DNA of 64,000 bases. Origin: an uncultured Lachnospiraceae bacterium. GTDB lineage: Bacteria > Bacillota > Clostridia > Lachnospirales > Lachnospiraceae. The DNA lies in the NCBI GenBank assembly GCA_910577785.1, contig CAJTNT010000007.1, positions 1 through 64,000 on the forward strand, written 5' to 3'. The position numbers were made by a program, and so were the translations under genes. The notes under the pieces were generated by a model. The model was not told the origin of the DNA. It ran no database searches and saw only the letters and a list, made by a program, of their open reading frames with translations. Below are positions 7,706 to 16,749 of the stretch, piece by piece; position 1 is the stretch's first letter; each line of letters opens with the position of its first letter.

Positions 7706-9568
7706 ATGAATTATAACAAGAAGCTATCATTTTGCCAGAAGCCTGCCAGAGAGTTTCTGTTGCTTATATCATTATTTTTGTTCCTGTTTACAGGCTTGAC
7801 TGTTAGGGCAGCAGCCGCTAACGGAATCGCGGGAAATGGAACAGGCGGGGTTTACATTGACATTAATGCTGCGCCCTATACAAATTATGCAAACATTCCA
7901 ACCTGGGGCAAATATGCTTATGGCCCATCTGGATGCGCATGGTTTGCATCTGCCAGGGTAAACCAGCTGACAGGAGCCAACTGCACCATTTATTCGGGGA
8001 AGAGCTGGTATAATTCTGCTTATAAAAATTTTGGATTTTCAAGAGGCCGCAGTATCCGGGCAAAGGCATTAGCCTGCTATGAGAACCATGTGGCAGTGGT
8101 GGAAAGCGTGAACGGAAGCAACGCGGTAGTCAGTGAAGGGGGCTACAGCGCGTCCAATTGCAATGCCAGCACAGGTTATTGCATTATCCATACCCTGTCC
8201 ATATCCAAGCTGGAAAGCAGCAGGAACGGCGCATTTATCGGATATGTATATCTAGGGGGCGGCACAGCCCCAGCAGGCAGCCTGTCTTATTCTTCCATCC
8301 ATGTGGCCTGGACAGATACTTGGAATGCGCTGCTGGAGGGAAGCATCAGCAATCCGAACCGCCTCACTGTTTCTGAAGTTGGGGCACAGATCTGGGACTC
8401 TGCTAGAAATATGGTAGTAAATCACAAAGAGGCCTGTGGGCTGAACACATCCACCGTAAACCAGGCGCTGAATATTGTACGGGAAGCCCTGCCCACTGGC
8501 CTCCGCCAAGGGGAGACCTATACCTTCCGTCTGTGGGCAGCCGCCAATGGCGTTGTCTATCAAAGCGGGGAAGGAAAATTTACAATCCAGGATGACCAGA
8601 AGCCAGCGATTTCAGACGTCTATGTGACAGATGTATCAGAAACAGGCTATACGGTACACTGTACCGCCACAGACAATTTCCGGGTGGCAAGAGTGCAGTT
8701 CCCCACCTGGACAGTCCAGAATGGGCAAGACGACATAGTAAGGGACTGGTGGGAAAACATCAGTTGCCGAGGGACGGCAAACGGCTCAAAGTATACATTC
8801 CGTGTGAATGTCGCAGATCATAACAATGAATTAGGGGAATATAAGACGCATATTTATGCATATGACCCCGCTGGGAACTATTCCTTATATCATGTGCCGA
8901 ATGTGGTTTTGCAGAAGAAGCAGGAAGAGCCAGACAATCCGGATAAGCCTGAAAACCCGGACAATCCAGATAATCCAGATAACCCAGATAATCCAGATGA
9001 CCCGAATAAGCCAGACAATCCAGACAATCCAGACAACCCAAAGCCTCCTGTAACTTCAAAATACTGTACGGTTCAATTCCAGAAAAACGGAGGTAAAAAA
9101 CTCAGCCGGAGCAAAGTAACGGTTCAGGTTTCCCAAAAGATAGGCACATTGCCCAAGGCACAGCGGAAGGGCTATACTCTAAAGGGCTGGTACACGGCAA
9201 AGTCGGGGGGCAGAAAAATATCTGTTTCTACGAGGATTTCCAAATCCCAGACACTCTATGCACAGTGGAGCAAGGTTAAGAAGCCGGGAAGGGTAACCTC
9301 CCTTTCAGCTAAAAAAGTAAAGAAAGGCAAGATGAAAATTACATACAGAAAGGTAAGCGGCGCGGCAAGCTATGAAATTGCATGTTCCAGCAATTCCAGG
9401 TTTTCAAAGTACACTACTTATAAAACGAATGTAAGGTCTGCAAGCAAAACACTGTCAGGCCTGAGGAAAAACCAGACTTACTACGTCCGTGTAAGGGCAT
9501 ATAAGCTGGATTCTATGGGCAATAAAATTTACGGCAGCTACAGCGCTAAAAAGAAAGTGAGGGTGTAA
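7706..9568 (+). CDS. Secreted CHAP-domain protein with Ig-like, InlB-type and Fn3 modules
   Basis: A 620-residue exported protein with an AAGGAGG ribosome site. Residues 1-37 are a signal peptide. A CHAP-type amidase/peptidase domain follows (about 45-185), with the likely catalytic pair Cys77 (GPSGCAWFA) and His128 (ENHVAVVES). Residues ~195-410 look like two GBS_Bsp-like/Ig-like repeats (DDQKPAISDVYVTDVSETGY). A Pro/Asp/Asn linker of PDNPDN repeats (about 412-445) leads to an InlB-type repeat (KGYTLKGWYTA...LYAQW) and a C-terminal fibronectin III-like domain (YYVRVRAYK). CHAP enzymes cut peptidoglycan cross-links, so a role in wall turnover or lysis of rivals is plausible. It has no sorting signal; the Lys-rich C-terminal domains may bind the wall. 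Confidence 0.8.
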   Translation: MNYNKKLSFCQKPAREFLLLISLFLFLFTGLTVRAAAANGIAGNGTGGVYIDINAAPYTNYANIPTWGKYAYGPSGCAWFASARVNQLTGANCTIYSGKSWYNSAYKNFGFSRGRSIRAKALACYENHVAVVESVNGSNAVVSEGGYSASNCNASTGYCIIHTLSISKLESSRNGAFIGYVYLGGGTAPAGSLSYSSIHVAWTDTWNALLEGSISNPNRLTVSEVGAQIWDSARNMVVNHKEACGLNTSTVNQALNIVREALPTGLRQGETYTFRLWAAANGVVYQSGEGKFTIQDDQKPAISDVYVTDVSETGYTVHCTATDNFRVARVQFPTWTVQNGQDDIVRDWWENISCRGTANGSKYTFRVNVADHNNELGEYKTHIYAYDPAGNYSLYHVPNVVLQKKQEEPDNPDKPENPDNPDNPDNPDNPDDPNKPDNPDNPDNPKPPVTSKYCTVQFQKNGGKKLSRSKVTVQVSQKIGTLPKAQRKGYTLKGWYTAKSGGRKISVSTRISKSQTLYAQWSKVKKPGRVTSLSAKKVKKGKMKITYRKVSGAASYEIACSSNSRFSKYTTYKTNVRSASKTLSGLRKNQTYYVRVRAYKLDSMGNKIYGSYSAKKKVRV

Positions 9569-9587
9569 TAACGAAAAACACTCAGGG

Positions 9588-9617
9588 TTGTTAGTTAAAA
9601 GGATACTAACATAATAT
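9588..9617 (+). promoter_or_regulatory. Promoter with inverted repeat inside the spacer
   Basis: TTGTTA (9588-9593), 18-bp spacer, TAATAT (9612-9617), 26 bp before the leucine-rich protein start. TGTTAGT (9589-9595) and ACTAACA (9605-9611) are perfect inverted repeats that fill the space between the two hexamers, an ideal place for a repressor. The same hairpin could act as a weak terminator of the upstream gene. Confidence 0.5.
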
Positions 9618-9642
9618 AAAACAGATTTTAGGAGAAAGAAAA

Positions 9643-12600
9643 ATGAAAACTAACAGGAAAACAAATAGATTATTTTATGTCGTACTTTTTGCAGGATGTC
9701 TGCTGTTCTTTTCAGGGATATTTTGTCGGCAGGAAAGCAGTGTAGCTCAGGCGGCAGATACCATATCTCGCGAAGAATGGGTGCATGTGCTGGCAGAAAC
9801 CTTTCAAATGAAAATCGAAGACGGGTTGATGCCGGATGGTTACTATGTGGATGTGTCACCGTCAACATCCACGTATTATCAGGATATTATGACAGCAGTA
9901 AATTTTGGCGTTATTGATTTGGATGCAGGGGAAGAATTTCATCCCAAAGAAGCGGTTACGCGTGAATTTGCTGCACAGACCCTAAATTTCTGCTTGGGTT
10001 TTGAGTTGGAGGAAAATGCTCCTTATACAATGACGGATTATGAGTCTTTAAAATATGCCGTGGAAGATCAGATTGCAGTCAACCATGGTTGGATAGCTTT
10101 GATTAATAATGAGTTCTGCCCAGATAAAGCAATCACTTTGGAAGAAAAAAATCAGATGATTGCTGATGCAAAGCAGGTGTTGGAGACTGCAAAAATAGAT
10201 GAGAAGCATGAGAATACATACGAATTTGCAGAAAACGTAATCGTCTTTCCAGAAGGAACAGAGGTGGAGTTAGGAGAGAATAAGGTTACAATCTATGGTG
10301 ATACGGGCATGGAACTGTCAAAGGGGGATATATTTGCCGTCTTTTCTAATGGAATTGCCTATACTTATAGGGCAATGGAGCTTTCTTCCGAAACAGGGCG
10401 GCTTGAGGTAGAAACCCAGGATGCAGATTATAATAATACGGTCACTAAATATGATGCGGAAGGTATTATAGAGGCTGATTTGGGAACATTTGTACCGGCT
10501 TCTGACGATATCGTTATGGATGTGGAGTATGAAGAAACGGAAGAAGGGATTGTTTCCCATGCGGATACAAGGGCAAAAAAGAATATAAAGGACATTAAAC
10601 TGTCAACAAATGTAGGTGGCGGGAAAGTTACATGTAACATAACTAAAATACAGGTGAATTATAAACTGAATGGAGGTGATTATTTATTTTCTGTCAGTGG
10701 GAAAGCTACAGCGAGTTATACAATATCGGGAAATAAGAATTTGACGATTCCGATTGGATATGTAAATATAGCAGGAGTAGGAAAAATTGAGGTTAATATG
10801 GTCTATTCCGCAGATGGAACTGCTGCATTGACTTTATCGTCAAAGTTTGCGGCGGGTATTGAGCGAACCAATGGTAACATTCGGAAAATTAAAAATTTTA
10901 CAACTCCTTCATGGCATTTCTCTGCACAGGCAGAACTGCGGGCGGCTTGTAAGGTATCTTTTGAGATTGCAATTCCTGCAATTGCAGATGGCAATGTATA
11001 TGCGGAAATAGGGGTAAAATCAACACCGGATATTGAGGTGTATTCTGACGGAAAAAAACCGACGATATGTATGGATTTTCCGGCATATCTGTATGCCACA
11101 GCGGGGTATTCTGTTAATGTTATTGGGCATCAAGTGGCCAAAGAAACCATCCCCATTTATACTGCCTCAAACAGTCCGATAAAAGTATGCTATCATATTG
11201 AAGATGGAAAAAGGGTATCCGTCTGCGGCAGGTTGGACAGCAGTTCCAGGGTCGGTAAAAGGGGATATTATTCTTTGGCGGATGCATCTGGCACTTATGG
11301 GAGCGAATGCTTTGTAGCGCCAGTTGAAGAGGTAAAAATATTTGATTATGAGCTGGATGATGCCGGACATGCAACGATTACAAAATATTATGGAAATGTG
11401 TATGCACTTACGATTCCAGATGAATTGGACGGCTATCCAGTAACGGCGATTGGAGAGGGAGCGTTTAAGGGTAACGTAAGCTTGGGTTCTGTTGTGATTC
11501 CAAATGGGGTGGAGAGAATCGGGAAAGAGGCTTTTTCAGGCTGCAGTACCCTGGCAGACGTTGTTCTGCCAGAAAACAGCAAATATACATTTATTGAAGA
11601 AAGTGTATTTGCAGAAGATATTTCTTTAAACTGTATTGAGATACCGAAGTATGTGACAGAAATCAGAAAACGTGCATTTTATCATTGTGGATGGAGTGTG
11701 CTTCACTTAAGTGAGGATATTACCTATATCGGTAGTGAGGCGTTTTACGGATGTGCGAAGCTATATGACTTGGTGCTGCCTAAATTTATGGAGAGATATG
11801 GCGCGGCATGTTTTGGAGACTGCGATTCTTTGCAGAGTGTAGAAATTTATAGGTATTTAAAAGAAAATGATTATTATCCAGATTATCATGCGATGGTGGA
11901 TAATGACGTGATGAGGGGAATGTTTTATGGCTGCGATAATCTGAAAGAAGTCCGTTTTGCCAGGGGAGTAACGGAGATTGCCCATAATCTATTCAATGGC
12001 TGTACAGGTCTGGAGGAGATTACAATTCCGGATACGGTGACATATATTGGCTTTCATGCGTTTAATGCGTGTACTTCGCTTCGGAAAATCAATCTGCCTG
12101 ATTCGCTTACTAAAATAGATGTCATGGCGTTTCGTAACTGTACCTCATTGGAGCATGTGGATTTGCCGGATTCTGTAACGGAAATACGTGAGTGTGCGTT
12201 CTCGGGCTGCAATAAGCTGACAGAGGTTCAGCTGCCAGGGAAACTGAAAATTTTGGGAACATGGGCATTTTTGAATTGCGCTTCTCTACAGAAAGTTACG
12301 ATTCCGACCGATGTAGTGGAAGTCCCAATGTTTTATGATGGATGGCTCACTTATGTTACAGAGAGTCCTTTTGTCAGCTGCAGCAAATTAAAAGAGGTTA
12401 CACTTGCGGATGGGATGCAGAAAGTTGCGGGTTCGTTATTTAAGAACTGTGCCAGTCTGGAGAAAATTTTAATTCCTGATTCCGTGATAGAAATCGGGGA
12501 AAATGCGTTTGCAAATGCATCATCGTTACAGGAGATTGTTCTGTCTAAAAATTTAACGCATATTGGAACTAAGGCGTTTGTGAATTGTAGCCTGCTTGAG

Positions 12601-14640
12601 AAAATAGAACTTCCAGATACGGTAAAAAGCATGGGGAGCTTTGTGTTTGAGAATTGCAGGCTTTTGTTGGAAGTGAAACTGCCAAAATTTAAGATAGAAA
12701 TTTCTTCTGGTACATTTAAGAATTGTACAAGTTTGAAGAGAATAGACTTTCCAGAAGGACTTCAATATATCTTTAACAATGCATTTGAAGGATGTGACAA
12801 GTTAGAAAGAATTGTCCTGCCTGATGGATTTAAGGGAATTGAGAATGCTGTGTTTAAGGATTGTAAACGTCTTGCAAGTGTGGAATTAAAGGGAGATTAT
12901 ATTGGAGATTTTGCGTTTGAAAATTGTATGGAACTTGCGGAAGTAAAAATGCAGGATAGCATTTATTCGATTGGGTCATCTGCATTTTTAAACTGTACCA
13001 ATATCGCAGATATACATATAAGCACAGGATTAAAACGGATAGCGGCAAATGTGTTTGAAGGCTGTACATTTTTGGATAACATTGTGATTCCCTATGGCGT
13101 TACTGATATAGGGGATGAGGCATTTAAAAATTGCAGTAATTTAAAGAATATTTCAATCCCGGAAAATGTAATAAAAATTTCCGACAAGGCATTTTCATAT
13201 CCGGAGAAGACTACAGTATATGGCGTAAAGGGTAGTTATGCAGAAGAGTATGCGAAAGATAGAAACATGATATTTTCCGTGAATGAGACGGCAGTGGAAA
13301 GCATTAATTTCCTGAAGGAAAGTTATATGGTTAGGGAGGGACAGACTATAAAAGCAGCGGTTTCAATATTGCCCCAAAATGCGAATACCACATTGATTTG
13401 GACGTCTTCAGATGAGAGTATTGCTACCGTTGCAAGTGGCACAGTGAGAGGAGTTGGGACGGGAGAGTGTAGCATAACTGCTAAAGTAGGGAAGGTTGAA
13501 GTGTCATGTAAGGTTAGAGTGAAAGATGGTCTATACGGCATTAATATAACAGGAAAAAGCACGCTGCAGGTTGGGAATACGCAACAGCTTATTTGTATGA
13601 ACGGTGATGGAGAAGCCATGGAAGCAAAAGAATTTAGATGGTGGTCTAATAATCCCAATGTAGCTGTTGTGGATCAGGAAGGAAAGGTTCAGGCATTAAA
13701 AAAAGGCAGGGTAAAAATTGAAGCGTGGCTTTTAGAAAATATTGATATGCGTAGTACATTAGAAATAGAGGTCACGGAAAAAGGAGGTGGAAATGAACAC
13801 ACCCATTCCTATCAGAGTCAGGTTACCACGCAGCCCAGCTGTACCAAGGCCGGAGTAAAGACGTATATTTGTTCGGAATGTGGAGATTCCTATGTGGAGA
13901 AAATTCCCGCTGCCGGACATAAGTATACAAAGGAAACTCAAAATCCGACTTGTACGGCTAAGGGAGTTATAACTTATACTTGTTCTGTGTGTAAGCACAG
14001 CTACAGCAAGAAGATTGCCGCAACAGGAAAACATTCCTGGAGTTCTTATGTGACAACAAAGAGAGCTACCGTCTTTGCTGCAGGAACAAAAACAAGAACT
14101 TGCTCTGTGTGTGGAAAAAAGGATACCGTGACGGTTGGAAAACTGCCAGCAACGATAAAGCTGAACGCAAAAAGCATCACATTAAAAGTGAAACAGTCTA
14201 CGACAAAAGTTAAAGTCAGCGGGCTTGCTGCGGGCGATAAGGTAAAGTCATGGAAGTCCAGCAATACCAAAATAGTTAAAGTTACAAAAGCCGGGAAGAT
14301 TACCGCCCAGAAGAAAACAGGGAAGGCAACGCTTACCATAATTTTGAAAAGCGGGAAAAAAGCTACCATAAAGGTAAAAGTACAAAAAGGAGCCGTAAAA
14401 ACCACAAAAATTTCTGGCCTTCCGAAAAAACTCAAGTTAAAAGTAAAACAAAAACATACCTTAAAACCGGTTCTTTCTCCCCTTACCTCAGTTCAAAAGG
14501 TCACATATTCTTCGGCAAATAAAAGGATAGCGACCGTTGATGGCAAGGGAAAAGTTACAGCAAAGAAAGCCGGAAAAACGACTATTACGGTGAAGTCAGG
14601 AAACAAAAAATATAGAATTGCAGTTAGCGTATGGAGGTAA
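9643..14640 (+). CDS. Giant secreted BspA-type leucine-rich repeat surface protein
   Basis: A 1665-residue protein with AGGAGA before ATG 9643 and a signal peptide (residues 1-~38). Residues ~40-190 resemble S-layer-homology modules (SREEWVHVLAETF, FHPKEAVTREFAAQTLNF), suggesting non-covalent wall attachment. A beta-rich part of unknown type covers ~190-560. From ~565 to ~1210 there are more than twenty LRR_5 repeats of the pattern IGxxAFxxCxxLxxIxIPxxV, as in BspA-family adhesins. Big2-like Ig domains follow (about 1215-1380 and again at the C-terminus), separated by repeated CxxC modules (YICSECGDSY, YTCSVCKHSY, RTCSVCGKKD) like small zinc ribbons. Such proteins bind host or dietary ligands; the ligand here is unknown. 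Confidence 0.85.
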   Translation: MKTNRKTNRLFYVVLFAGCLLFFSGIFCRQESSVAQAADTISREEWVHVLAETFQMKIEDGLMPDGYYVDVSPSTSTYYQDIMTAVNFGVIDLDAGEEFHPKEAVTREFAAQTLNFCLGFELEENAPYTMTDYESLKYAVEDQIAVNHGWIALINNEFCPDKAITLEEKNQMIADAKQVLETAKIDEKHENTYEFAENVIVFPEGTEVELGENKVTIYGDTGMELSKGDIFAVFSNGIAYTYRAMELSSETGRLEVETQDADYNNTVTKYDAEGIIEADLGTFVPASDDIVMDVEYEETEEGIVSHADTRAKKNIKDIKLSTNVGGGKVTCNITKIQVNYKLNGGDYLFSVSGKATASYTISGNKNLTIPIGYVNIAGVGKIEVNMVYSADGTAALTLSSKFAAGIERTNGNIRKIKNFTTPSWHFSAQAELRAACKVSFEIAIPAIADGNVYAEIGVKSTPDIEVYSDGKKPTICMDFPAYLYATAGYSVNVIGHQVAKETIPIYTASNSPIKVCYHIEDGKRVSVCGRLDSSSRVGKRGYYSLADASGTYGSECFVAPVEEVKIFDYELDDAGHATITKYYGNVYALTIPDELDGYPVTAIGEGAFKGNVSLGSVVIPNGVERIGKEAFSGCSTLADVVLPENSKYTFIEESVFAEDISLNCIEIPKYVTEIRKRAFYHCGWSVLHLSEDITYIGSEAFYGCAKLYDLVLPKFMERYGAACFGDCDSLQSVEIYRYLKENDYYPDYHAMVDNDVMRGMFYGCDNLKEVRFARGVTEIAHNLFNGCTGLEEITIPDTVTYIGFHAFNACTSLRKINLPDSLTKIDVMAFRNCTSLEHVDLPDSVTEIRECAFSGCNKLTEVQLPGKLKILGTWAFLNCASLQKVTIPTDVVEVPMFYDGWLTYVTESPFVSCSKLKEVTLADGMQKVAGSLFKNCASLEKILIPDSVIEIGENAFANASSLQEIVLSKNLTHIGTKAFVNCSLLEKIELPDTVKSMGSFVFENCRLLLEVKLPKFKIEISSGTFKNCTSLKRIDFPEGLQYIFNNAFEGCDKLERIVLPDGFKGIENAVFKDCKRLASVELKGDYIGDFAFENCMELAEVKMQDSIYSIGSSAFLNCTNIADIHISTGLKRIAANVFEGCTFLDNIVIPYGVTDIGDEAFKNCSNLKNISIPENVIKISDKAFSYPEKTTVYGVKGSYAEEYAKDRNMIFSVNETAVESINFLKESYMVREGQTIKAAVSILPQNANTTLIWTSSDESIATVASGTVRGVGTGECSITAKVGKVEVSCKVRVKDGLYGINITGKSTLQVGNTQQLICMNGDGEAMEAKEFRWWSNNPNVAVVDQEGKVQALKKGRVKIEAWLLENIDMRSTLEIEVTEKGGGNEHTHSYQSQVTTQPSCTKAGVKTYICSECGDSYVEKIPAAGHKYTKETQNPTCTAKGVITYTCSVCKHSYSKKIAATGKHSWSSYVTTKRATVFAAGTKTRTCSVCGKKDTVTVGKLPATIKLNAKSITLKVKQSTTKVKVSGLAAGDKVKSWKSSNTKIVKVTKAGKITAQKKTGKATLTIILKSGKKATIKVKVQKGAVKTTKISGLPKKLKLKVKQKHTLKPVLSPLTSVQKVTYSSANKRIATVDGKGKVTAKKAGKTTITVKSGNKKYRIAVSVWR

Positions 14641-14783
14641 GGATGAAAGCAAGATAAAGGCTGAAAAAACAGAAGAAACAGATAAGCAAATATGAGATTG
14701 TGTATTCAGCCAATAGCAGGTGTTTGCAAAGAAGGACACAAAGGGCAGGCAGAGCCATATGCCAAGAAATGTGAGATAGAAAA

Positions 14784-14824
14784 GAGATTCCCCCAGCTGT
14801 GCCAGGCATGGTTGGGGGAATCTC
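14784..14824 (+). terminator. Hairpin after the leucine-rich protein
   Basis: GAGATTCCCCCA (14784-14795) and TGGGGGAATCTC (14813-14824) form a perfect 12-bp stem. The T tract behind it is weak. Confidence 0.55.
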
Positions 14825-14923
14825 CGTTCCTATGCCTCTGAATTATGAATAGCCCTGCTCAGATTTCTTTTGTCAACGCGTTATCGCAACATTTTTTCTA
14901 AAACTGAATATTCGTACACTTTA

Positions 14924-14952
14924 TTGCAACATCCAAAATTTCATGTTATAAT
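14924..14952 (+). promoter_or_regulatory. Sigma-A promoter before decayed genes
   Basis: TTGCAA 14924-14929, 17 bp, TATAAT 14947-14952, followed by an AAAGGAGG ribosome site at 14968-14975 that now lacks a start codon. Confidence 0.6.
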
Positions 14953-14983
14953 AAAAAACATCGAAACAAAGGAGGCTAACACC

Positions 14984-15103
14984 AGGGCAAACAAACTCAC
15001 TCGCGGAACTCTAAAATATTCTAAAGCAAAGGAAGTAGCTGATATTATAGGCAGAAAGGTGGAATGGTCTTTATCCGCTCCTGCTGCCTCCGCAGAGGAA
15101 TAG
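14984..15103 (+). pseudogene. Remnant of a small protein without start codon
   Basis: Behind a good promoter and an AAAGGAGG ribosome site the frame reads RANKLTRGTLKYSKAKEVAD and then IIGRKVEWSLSA before a TAG at 15101-15103. The composition looks protein-like, but no ATG, GTG or TTG lies at a usable distance from the ribosome site; the first codons are ACC AGG. The start seems lost by mutation. The sequence recalls the end of small HTH proteins, but the family is not certain. It precedes a decayed Uma2-type gene. Confidence 0.45.
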
Positions 15104-15148
15104 CCAGTACGCAACCGCATACAATAACCATGAAAGAAAGTGTATATT

Positions 15149-15448
15149 ATGGCATCAGCATTGGCACAAGAGATTCTGTACCATTGACGATATCTACCAT
15201 TTGCCGTATTTTTGGATAAAACCGATACAAATTATGTTGAGCCGGATATATCCGTAATCTGTGATAAGCCAAAACTTACTGACAAAGGATATTTTGGGGT
15301 TCCTGACTGGATAATTGAAATCGTATCACCGGGCAGCAGGGAGATGAATTATTTTACAAAGCTCTTTAAATACCATACTGCAGTGGTCGGGGAATACTGG
15401 ATTGTCGATCCAGAAAAGAATCGTGTTTTTGTTTCTAACGCTTCCTAA
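15149..15448 (+). pseudogene. Decayed Uma2-family endonuclease-like gene
   Basis: The plus-strand frame after 15212 encodes VEPDISVICDKPKLTDKGYF and VPDWIIEIVSPGSREMNYFT, clear signatures of the Uma2/DUF820 family with its restriction-endonuclease-like core (PDI...EIVSPG). The likely original start, ATG 15149, reads 12 codons (MASALAQEILYH) into a TGA, and the rest is in another frame, so at least one frameshift or deletion has removed part of the N-terminal half. At ~100 remaining codons it is about half the usual length (180-200). Not expected to be functional. Confidence 0.7.
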
Positions 15449-15572
15449 TACAAGAATTGTAAAAAAAATGCAAATCTTGAAAAAATCCTTTGAAAAACCA
15501 GAGGAAATGAGTTATACTGTTGAAATGCAACACAAACTATAATTGATTTTATTGCAAAGGATGGTATTTGAT

Positions 15573-16079
15573 ATGGCATTATTAGAGCAGTGGAAACGTA
15601 TTGCCTATAATCAGGAGGCAGACAAGGGGGAGATCAAACGTTTCTGGGAAAGATATTTTCTGCTGGAAAAAGGTGTTTATGAAAAATTGCTGGAGAACCC
15701 AGATGAAGTAGTAGAAGGAACCGTCAAAGAGCTGGCAGAAAAATATAACCTTTCTGTTATGGAAATGACAGGGTTCCTGGATGGAATCAATGAAAGCTTG
15801 ATTGAGGAAAACCCTATTGAGGAAATGGAAGAGGACACAAAGGTAAGCCTTGCCTTTGACAAGGAGAAGCTTTATAAAAATATGGTGGACGCCAAGGCAG
15901 ACTGGCTCTATGAGCTGCCCCAGTGGGAGAAAATTTACGACGCAGACACCAGGCACCGTCTGTATCTGGAGCAGAAGAAGTCGGGCACAATTGTCAAGGA
16001 GCAGAAGATTTACCCCAATGATCCCTGTCCATGCGGGAGTGGTAAGAAATACAAGAAATGCTGTGGGAGGAATAAGTAA
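15573..16079 (+). CDS. SEC-C motif-containing protein
   Basis: A 168-residue cytoplasmic protein. ATG 15573 is chosen with AAAGGATGG eight bases upstream; the open frame reaches ten codons further up without support. Most of it is an acidic, helical domain (LEQWKRIAYNQEADKGEIKR..., WLYELPQWEKIYD), ending in a SEC-C zinc motif, DPCPCGSGKKYKKCCGRNK, whose C-x-C-x8-CC pattern is as in the SecA C-terminus. The motif binds zinc and often mediates contacts to SecB or ribosomes in other proteins. The specific role of this family is unknown to me. Confidence 0.8.
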   Translation: MALLEQWKRIAYNQEADKGEIKRFWERYFLLEKGVYEKLLENPDEVVEGTVKELAEKYNLSVMEMTGFLDGINESLIEENPIEEMEEDTKVSLAFDKEKLYKNMVDAKADWLYELPQWEKIYDADTRHRLYLEQKKSGTIVKEQKIYPNDPCPCGSGKKYKKCCGRNK

Positions 16080-16098
16080 AGTTCTGTTGAGGCAATAC

Positions 16099-16178
16099 GA
16101 TGGATAGCCAGGCCGTACGGATGCTGGTTAGGCTAATCTTAAGGATAACCAGGCCATACAGACGCTGGTCAGCCCAAT
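16099..16178. repeat. Two tandem imperfect ~37-bp repeats
   Basis: GGATAGCCAGGCCGTACGGA (16099 on) recurs as GGATAACCAGGCCATACAGA (16143 on), and similarity continues through ..GCTGGTTAGGCTAATC / ..GCTGGTCAGCCCAATC. The pair directly precedes, and its second copy partly overlaps, the structured repeat that follows. Confidence 0.6.
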
Positions 16179-16391
16179 CCATCCCCTACACAGACGGGGC
16201 AACGCTTCGGGGAACTAATCGCTAAGAGAGGCATGCAGACCGTAGGGTACAGGCTGTGGCACATTGCACGTTCAGGAGAGCCTTCACGTGCAAGCCTCTC
16301 AAAGCGCTGGATTTCCCCTCCGCTAAACCCGCCCCTGGATTGTCTGCTTAAGGGGATGGCTTGCCCCGGCCAGCTGGTATTGGCTGTGATA
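16161..16391 (+). repeat. Structured intergenic repeat, copy A
   Basis: This ~230-bp segment is closely similar to 38481-38790. Nested pairings can be drawn: CAGAC 16191-16195 with GTCTG 16342-16346; GGGGC 16196-16200 with GCCCC 16331-16335; GGGGAA 16209-16214 with TTCCCC 16313-16318; GAGAGGC 16226-16232 with GCCTCTC 16294-16300; TTGCACGT 16264-16271 with ACGTGCAA 16286-16293. All recur in copy B, where the fourth stem is GGGAGGC/GCCTCCC, a compensatory change. No convincing protein is encoded. It may be a structured RNA or a REP/MITE-type repeat; orientation is taken from the plus strand only by convention. Confidence 0.7.
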
Positions 16392-16470
16392 GTTTATATA
16401 GCGAATATTATTTTTACAGTAAAGACAAGATTCCGTTTATGCAGGGAAATGTAGTAATTTTCAATCCGTA

Positions 16471-16605
16471 GCGGAGGAAATGGGAAGGCCGCATAAAGAA
16501 ACCGTAGAGGGACGTCAGTACTTAGCGAGGTGTTTTCGAGCTTAGTACTGCTAAGTCCCGGATAGAGCGAGAGCGTGTTTCTGTTGCGGCCTTCCCATTT
16601 CCGCA
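16471..16605. repeat. Large composite inverted repeat
   Basis: GGAAATGGGAAGGCCGCA (16476-16493) and its perfect reverse complement (16585-16602) enclose a second imperfect stem (CAGTACTTAGC near 16515, GCTTAGTACTG near 16540) and a GGGAC/GTCCC pair. No gene is present. It has the look of a mobile palindromic repeat or RNA element, different in sequence from the copy A/B family. Confidence 0.65.
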
Positions 16606-16685
16606 GCGATCCGTATCGCCACTTTTCCTTCCCCCATGAAAATAACGTTTCTAAAACATTTTAAATGCTTCCCCAAATTTTTCCC

Positions 16686-16714
16686 TTTACAAATGAAAAA
16701 AAAAGGAGTATATT
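16686..16714 (+). promoter_or_regulatory. Promoter of the thrS T-box leader
   Basis: TTTACA 16686-16691, 17-bp spacer, TATATT 16709-16714, upstream of the T-box leader. Confidence 0.55.
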
Positions 16715-16749
16715 ATACCTTATCAGATTTTACAATATGATTTATATTA

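Noticed and set aside
8930..9050. Possible CRISPR-like short repeats
   Set aside because: Units are GATAATCCA-type codon repeats of a Pro/Asp/Asn linker in a coding frame, without spacers. The same holds for 24130-24189.
16233..16454. 73-codon frame inside structured repeat copy A
   Set aside because: No ribosome site, and the matching part of copy B does not keep the frame.
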